A stretch of 11,029 bases of DNA, from positions 1-11,029 of the forward strand of contig JAJBTR010000326.1 of assembly GCA_020860745.1 (NCBI GenBank), read 5' to 3'. The notes under the pieces are model-generated. The model made no database searches. It was not told the origin of the DNA and saw only the letters and a list, made by a program, of their open reading frames with translations. A program made the translations under genes and the position numbers. This document shows positions 8,084 to 11,029 of the stretch, one piece after another; position 1 is the stretch's first letter; each line of letters starts with the position of its first letter. Source of the DNA: Lachnospiraceae bacterium. GTDB taxonomy: Bacteria; Bacillota; Clostridia; Lachnospirales; Lachnospiraceae.

Positions 8084-9182
8084 CATTAAAGTTCACCGGA
8101 AGAATGAGATAAATATAAGTCTCATCGTCATCCCTGATAAAGCAGGGCGCCTTCGGATTCACCATGTAAAGTGTGATTTCCTCATCGTCGATGACACGGA
8201 GAGCATCCATGAAAAACTTCGGATTAAAGCCGATCATGATATCCTTTCCTTCCTTCTCTATCTCAATCTCTTCATTCATGGAACCGATAAAGGAATTGAT
8301 TTTCAACTCCATAATCCCGTCTGTGATATTCATGATAATCGGTTTTTTATCCCCCTCGCGCACCAGAAGCGTCGCCCGGTCAATACAATTTAAAAATTCT
8401 CTCTTGTTAATGGTAAATCTCGTCTCATAATCAGAAGAAAGCATCTGGTCAATATGGAAGTATTCGCCCTCAATCAGTCTGGATACCACCTTTGTCTGAT
8501 CAAACTCAAATAAAATATGATTCTGCGTAAAGAAGATATCCACCATATCCTCCGCTTCGCCTGATAAAATCTTGCTGATTTCCTGCAGTGTCTTTCCAGG
8601 AACCACTACCTTGCGCGAAGAATAATTCTCTTTCAGTTCAATATTGCGAATGGATATGCGGTGTCCGTCCAGTGAAACCACACGAAGCCTGTTTTCCTGA
8701 ATTTCAAATAATTCACCGGTCATCATCCTGTTATTATCATTATCTGCCGTTGAAAAAATAGTCTGCCGTACAACATCCTTTAATGTATACTGGGAGATAG
8801 ACATACTCTCATTTTTCTCAATGTAAGGAAGATAGGAAAAATCATCTCCGGATTTGCCGATAATATGAAATTTTGCTTTTTCACAGGTAATCGATGTGTG
8901 AAAAGAGGAATCGGATTCAATCACAACATCATTATCCGGAAGCTTGCGTACAATCTCCGAAAATACTTTCGCATCCAGCGCGATAACACCTCTCTCCTCA
9001 ATCCTTCCGTCAACGATTGTCTCGATGCCTAACTCCATATCATTGGCCGTCAGTTTAATCTCACCGGAGGATGTATCAATCAGAATGCATTCCAGAACAG
9101 ACATTGTTGTCTTGGAGGGAACCGCTTTTAAGACAATATTAACTCCTTTTCCCAGATTGGATTTGGAACAGATAATTTTCAT
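8070..9182 (-). CDS. dnaN: DNA polymerase III beta sliding clamp
   Basis: DnaN (370 aa) forms the ring-shaped homodimer that tethers the replicative polymerase to DNA and recruits other replication and repair factors. The length fits three repeated clamp domains of about 120 residues. The N terminus MKIICSKSNLGKGVNIVLKAVPSKTTMSVLECILID is typical of Firmicute DnaN. LTANDMELGIE (44-54) and the LLVREGDKKPI segment in the third domain are conserved clamp features, and the C-terminal YLILPVNFN forms part of the partner-binding cleft. The ATG at 9182 has AAAGGAG eight bases upstream. An exact DnaA box (TTATTCACA, 9190-9182) lies between the Shine-Dalgarno and the start and includes the first base of the ATG. 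No clear sigma-A promoter is seen directly upstream, so transcription may start in the origin or come from dnaA. Confidence 0.97.
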   Translation of the reverse strand: MKIICSKSNLGKGVNIVLKAVPSKTTMSVLECILIDTSSGEIKLTANDMELGIETIVDGRIEERGVIALDAKVFSEIVRKLPDNDVVIESDSSFHTSITCEKAKFHIIGKSGDDFSYLPYIEKNESMSISQYTLKDVVRQTIFSTADNDNNRMMTGELFEIQENRLRVVSLDGHRISIRNIELKENYSSRKVVVPGKTLQEISKILSGEAEDMVDIFFTQNHILFEFDQTKVVSRLIEGEYFHIDQMLSSDYETRFTINKREFLNCIDRATLLVREGDKKPIIMNITDGIMELKINSFIGSMNEEIEIEKEGKDIMIGFNPKFFMDALRVIDDEEITLYMVNPKAPCFIRDDDETYIYLILPVNFNAASV

Positions 9183-9190
9183 GTGAATAA
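9182..9190 (-). promoter_or_regulatory. DnaA box overlapping the dnaN start
   Basis: TTATTCACA on the minus strand matches TTATNCACA exactly. Its last A is the first base of the dnaN ATG. Bound DnaA here could affect dnaN expression as well as origin architecture. Confidence 0.55.
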
Positions 9191-9220
9191 CTCCTTTCCA
9201 TGATAAACTTGCGCGCAGCG

Positions 9221-9242
9221 TATAAATATAATTAATAATTTT
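9221..9242. other. Probable DNA unwinding element
   Basis: Twenty-two consecutive bases are A or T, the longest such run in the origin. It lies between the dnaN-proximal DnaA boxes and dnaN, where basal unwinding occurs in the Bacillus subtilis origin. A GC-rich GCGCGC-containing segment (9211-9220) bounds it on the dnaN side. Confidence 0.6.
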
Positions 9243-9247
9243 CGAAG

Positions 9248-9262
9248 TCTTAGTATTAGAGG
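9248..9262. promoter_or_regulatory. Candidate DnaA-trio element
   Basis: Next to the box at 9264-9272 the plus strand reads TAG-TAT-TAG (9251-9259), that is 3'-GAT-TAT-GAT-5' leading away from the box toward the A/T-only block. DnaA-trios are 3'-GAT-like triplets that guide DnaA onto single strands. Two of three triplets match exactly and the third keeps the central A. Function is inferred from position. Confidence 0.45.
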
Positions 9263-9263
9263 A

Positions 9264-9280
9264 TGTGAATAAGTGGAAAA
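9264..9280 (-). promoter_or_regulatory. Paired DnaA boxes next to the unwinding element
   Basis: On the minus strand TTTTCCACT (9280-9272) abuts TTATTCACA (9272-9264). The second is an exact TTATNCACA match. The first differs from TTTTCCACA at its last base. A close pair facing the unwinding element is the arrangement expected for DnaA filament nucleation. Confidence 0.65.
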
Positions 9281-9438
9281 CCTTTACAAAACCTCTGAAA
9301 ATCTATCTTTTTCCAGAAAAGTTTTCCATTTTTTCTGTGGAATCTCTGATGAAAAAATATGGAAAACTTTTACCTGTCCGTGGATGAATCCGGAGTGATA
9401 CGGGAATATATAAAATCATAAATTTCTGATTCCACAAA

Positions 9439-9447
9439 ATATCCACA
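9439..9447 (+). promoter_or_regulatory. DnaA box (one mismatch)
   Basis: ATATCCACA differs from TTATCCACA only at the first base. It lies 32 bases from the next box in the same orientation. Confidence 0.6.
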
Positions 9448-9463
9448 GAAAGATGAAATATTC

Positions 9464-9502
9464 AACATCTTCATCCACAGATTATGAACATCTTCATCCA
9501 CA
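9464..9502 (+). repeat. 16-bp direct repeat carrying two DnaA boxes
   Basis: AACATCTTCATCCACA occurs exactly at 9464-9479 and 9487-9502, with a 23-bp period. Each copy ends in TCATCCACA, one mismatch from the DnaA box consensus, at 9471-9479 and 9494-9502. The 23-bp period is close to two helical turns, so DnaA bound at both would lie on roughly the same DNA face. Conservation beyond the 9-mer suggests the flank is also functional or recently duplicated. Confidence 0.65.
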
Positions 9503-9550
9503 ATACGGTCAGAACAGACATATAATAAGGAAGAAACCCGCTTTGTTCGA

Positions 9551-10900
9551 TTAATTTGGATTAATTTTTTTGCGGACTGTTTCTACTGTCTGCTTAAAGT
9601 CGGAATCGGAGCTGATCTCGTCGTTAACCTTGTTGATGCCGTGGATGACTGTGGATTGATCCCGTCCTCCCAGAAGCTGGCCGATAGAGTCAAGAGACAG
9701 ATCAGTCATGTTCTTACAGAGGTACATAGCAACCTGGCGGGGCTTAGCCACGTCATTACTTCTGGATTTTGACATAATCTGATCTACGGTAATGCCAAAA
9801 TGTTCAGATACCACTTCTATGATAAGCTGCGGTGTGATTTCCCGGGGTTTATCCGGAGAAATAATATTCTGAAGCTCGTTGACAGCAATATCAAGAGTGA
9901 TTTCTTTCTGTACCAGGTTGGAGTAGGCAATCAGTTTGTTTAAGGCGCCTTCCAGTTCCCTGATGTTGGATTTGATATTGATGGCTATGTAATTTAAAAT
10001 ATCATCACTCAGAGAAAAACCGTCGAGCTCTTCTTTTTTGCGGAGAATTGCCATGCGCGTCTCATAATCGGGGGATCCGATATCAGCCAGAAGACCCCAT
10101 TCAAAGCGGGAGCGGATGCGTTCCTCCAGCGTCTCCATTTCTTTCGGGGGACGGTCACTGGATATGATAATCTGTTTTTTGGAAACATGAAGCTCGTTGA
10201 AGGTATGGAAAAATTCCTCCTGTGTACTCTCTTTTCCTATGATAAACTGCACATCGTCGATGAGAAGGACATCGATATTGCGGTATTTTTCACGGAACTT
10301 TGTCATCGTCATGTTGTTCGCGTTCCGGATGGCCTCAATCAGTTCATTGGTAAATGTCTCGGAGGAGACATAGAGAACTTTCAGTTCCGGGTGATTTTTC
10401 TGGATAAAATGAGCAATGGAATGCATCAGGTGCGTCTTGCCCAGACCAACTCCTCCGTAAATAAAAAGAGGATTATAAACTTCGCCCGGCGACTCGGCCA
10501 CTGCCAGGGAGGCGGAGTGCGCAAACCGGTTATTGTTGCCCACAACAAAAGTGTCAAATGTATAGTGGGGGTTGAGGTTGGACTTTTCCGCCTCCTCTGT
10601 CGTGGGAACTTTGCGGGTGCGGGGCATAAAAATCTTCTTTGCCTCATTAGGGAGGATGAACTCAATCTCATACTCCATACCGATGATTTCCGCGATGGCT
10701 ACCTTGAGAGGAAGATAGTATTTTTTTTTGATATAGGAAAGGCCGATCTGTTCGCTGGACACTAAAATATAAACGCGGTTGCCGTCAACTGCGTAGATTT
10801 CCAGGGGTTTCAGCCATGTATTGAAAGAAACATCGGTAAGCTCATGTTCCTCCTTTACCTTTAAAAGTATTTCATCCCATTTCTGCTCAAGTAGTTCCAT
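9551..10900 (-). CDS. dnaA: Chromosomal replication initiator protein DnaA
   Basis: DnaA (449 aa) is the AAA+ initiator that binds DnaA boxes and opens oriC. Domain I (about 1-80) mediates self-association and helicase interactions. A short linker follows, then domain III with Walker A GGVGLGKTH (149-157), Walker B VLLIDDVQF (211-219) and an RIRSRFEWG arginine segment (261-269). Domain IV contains KPRQVAMYLCK (386-396) and the DNA-binding signature GGRDQSTVIHG (411-421). The start is the ATG at 10900, preceded by GGAG with a 7-base A spacer. The reading frame stays open to an ATG at 10975, but those 25 extra codons are unlike any DnaA and coincide with a long inverted repeat, so I regard them as leader. 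The linker domain is short, as is common in Clostridia. Confidence 0.98.
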   Translation of the reverse strand: MELLEQKWDEILLKVKEEHELTDVSFNTWLKPLEIYAVDGNRVYILVSSEQIGLSYIKKKYYLPLKVAIAEIIGMEYEIEFILPNEAKKIFMPRTRKVPTTEEAEKSNLNPHYTFDTFVVGNNNRFAHSASLAVAESPGEVYNPLFIYGGVGLGKTHLMHSIAHFIQKNHPELKVLYVSSETFTNELIEAIRNANNMTMTKFREKYRNIDVLLIDDVQFIIGKESTQEEFFHTFNELHVSKKQIIISSDRPPKEMETLEERIRSRFEWGLLADIGSPDYETRMAILRKKEELDGFSLSDDILNYIAINIKSNIRELEGALNKLIAYSNLVQKEITLDIAVNELQNIISPDKPREITPQLIIEVVSEHFGITVDQIMSKSRSNDVAKPRQVAMYLCKNMTDLSLDSIGQLLGGRDQSTVIHGINKVNDEISSDSDFKQTVETVRKKINPN

Positions 10901-10922
10901 TTTTTTTCTCCGTCCTTTATTT

Positions 10923-10974
10923 TGTATTCTTTTTACAAAAGATATTTCTGCAGCATTCCTGTAAAAAGAATACA
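10923..10974 (-). repeat. Perfect 15-bp inverted repeat in the dnaA leader
   Basis: Arms TGTATTCTTTTTACA (10923-10937) and TGTAAAAAGAATACA (10960-10974) are perfectly complementary around a 22-base loop containing CTGCAG. The element ends 11 bases before the GGAG ribosome site of dnaA. In RNA it would form a strong AT-rich stem-loop. In DNA the two arms could be separate operator half-sites. No U-tract follows, so it is not a normal terminator. Fifteen matched bases in a row are unlikely by chance. Confidence 0.75.
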
Positions 10975-11018
10975 TAGCGGTAATATCCGCTAATAATCTA
11001 ACTTATATAATAACTCAA
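10975..11018 (-). promoter_or_regulatory. Tentative dnaA promoter with 6-bp palindrome
   Basis: TTGAGT (11018-11013) and TATTAG (10995-10990) are 17 bases apart on the minus strand, a weak match to sigma-A. A better -10, TATTAT (11012-11007), would need a -35 just beyond the window. The palindrome TAGCGG-TAATAT-CCGCTA (10975-10992) overlaps the first -10 and the likely start point and abuts the long inverted repeat. No DnaA box is visible here. Confidence 0.4.
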
Positions 11019-11029
11019 GTGGGATATAT

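Larger units (their letters stand above)
9183..9550. other. Chromosomal replication origin (oriC), dnaA-dnaN intergenic region
   Basis: This 368-bp gap has no credible gene. It carries two separate groups of DnaA boxes and AT-rich DNA, in the place where Firmicute origins lie. On the dnaA side are three one-mismatch boxes, all in plus orientation (9439-9447, 9471-9479, 9494-9502), plus a two-mismatch box in the opposite orientation (9379-9387). On the dnaN side are TTATTCACA (9272-9264), the abutting TTTTCCACT (9280-9272), a candidate DnaA-trio (9251-9259) and an A/T-only block (9221-9242). GATTCCACA also occurs in both orientations (9428-9436; complement at 9336-9344), and TGGAAAAC recurs in both orientations (9274, 9321, 9360). 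Confidence 0.88.

Noticed and set aside
7779..8393. Plus-strand open frame of about 200 codons spanning the S4 gene and the end of dnaN
   Set aside because: It crosses two well-supported genes and a structured gap in antisense and resembles no protein family.
9464..9502. CRISPR-like repeat
   Set aside because: Only two 16-base copies with a 7-base separation, located in the origin and ending in DnaA-box-like sequences.
10187..10765. Plus-strand open frame of about 190 codons
   Set aside because: It is antisense to the AAA+ domain of dnaA; no recognisable domain or independent signals.
10901..10975. Longer dnaA start giving 25 extra N-terminal residues
   Set aside because: The extension has no DnaA character, overlaps a perfect inverted repeat, and the ATG at 10900 has its own well-spaced ribosome site and the standard MELLEQ-type N terminus.

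Overview
This window is the replication-origin region of a Firmicute, most likely of class Clostridia and probably family Lachnospiraceae. The call rests on the order dnaA - oriC - dnaN - S4-domain gene - recF - gyrB - gyrA, on Gram-positive-type GyrB and DnaA sequences, on a two-subunit [4Fe-4S] fumarase, and on my impression of intermediate GC content. The family-level assignment is inference from protein character, not a search. All seven large genes, the small S4 gene and the tRNA lie on the minus strand. The biological order therefore runs right to left, and genes beyond the origin point away from it, co-directional with fork movement.

Reading from the right edge: 10901-11029 is the dnaA leader, with a tentative promoter, a 6-bp palindrome and a perfect 15-bp inverted repeat. 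dnaA (9551-10900) follows. The 368-bp gap 9183-9550 is the only long non-coding stretch. It holds the origin: near-consensus DnaA boxes on the dnaA side, two exact TTATNCACA boxes on the dnaN side, a candidate DnaA-trio and a 22-bp A/T-only unwinding element. Next come dnaN (8070-9182), a 69-residue S4 RNA-binding gene that overlaps recF by ATGA, and recF (6673-7770). gyrB (4656-6584) and gyrA (1915-4470) complete the block. The 185-bp gyrB-gyrA gap is filled by a composite of inverted repeats that looks like an interspersed element.

Left of gyrA are the alpha (997-1842) and beta (336-890) subunits of a class I fumarate hydratase, then tRNA-Ser(GCU) (82-169) with its own near-consensus promoter. 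A second strong promoter near the left edge (9-37) points out of the window.

Functionally, DnaA opens the origin, DnaN is the sliding clamp, RecF helps load RecA at gaps, and gyrase removes the supercoils produced ahead of the forks. The fumarase pair interconverts fumarate and malate and is unrelated to replication. I see no mobile-element genes, CRISPR array, defence genes or other unknown protein system. What deserves a second look is non-coding: the gyrB-gyrA repeat, the dnaA leader stem-loop, the detailed origin architecture and the nested structure at the end of dnaN.
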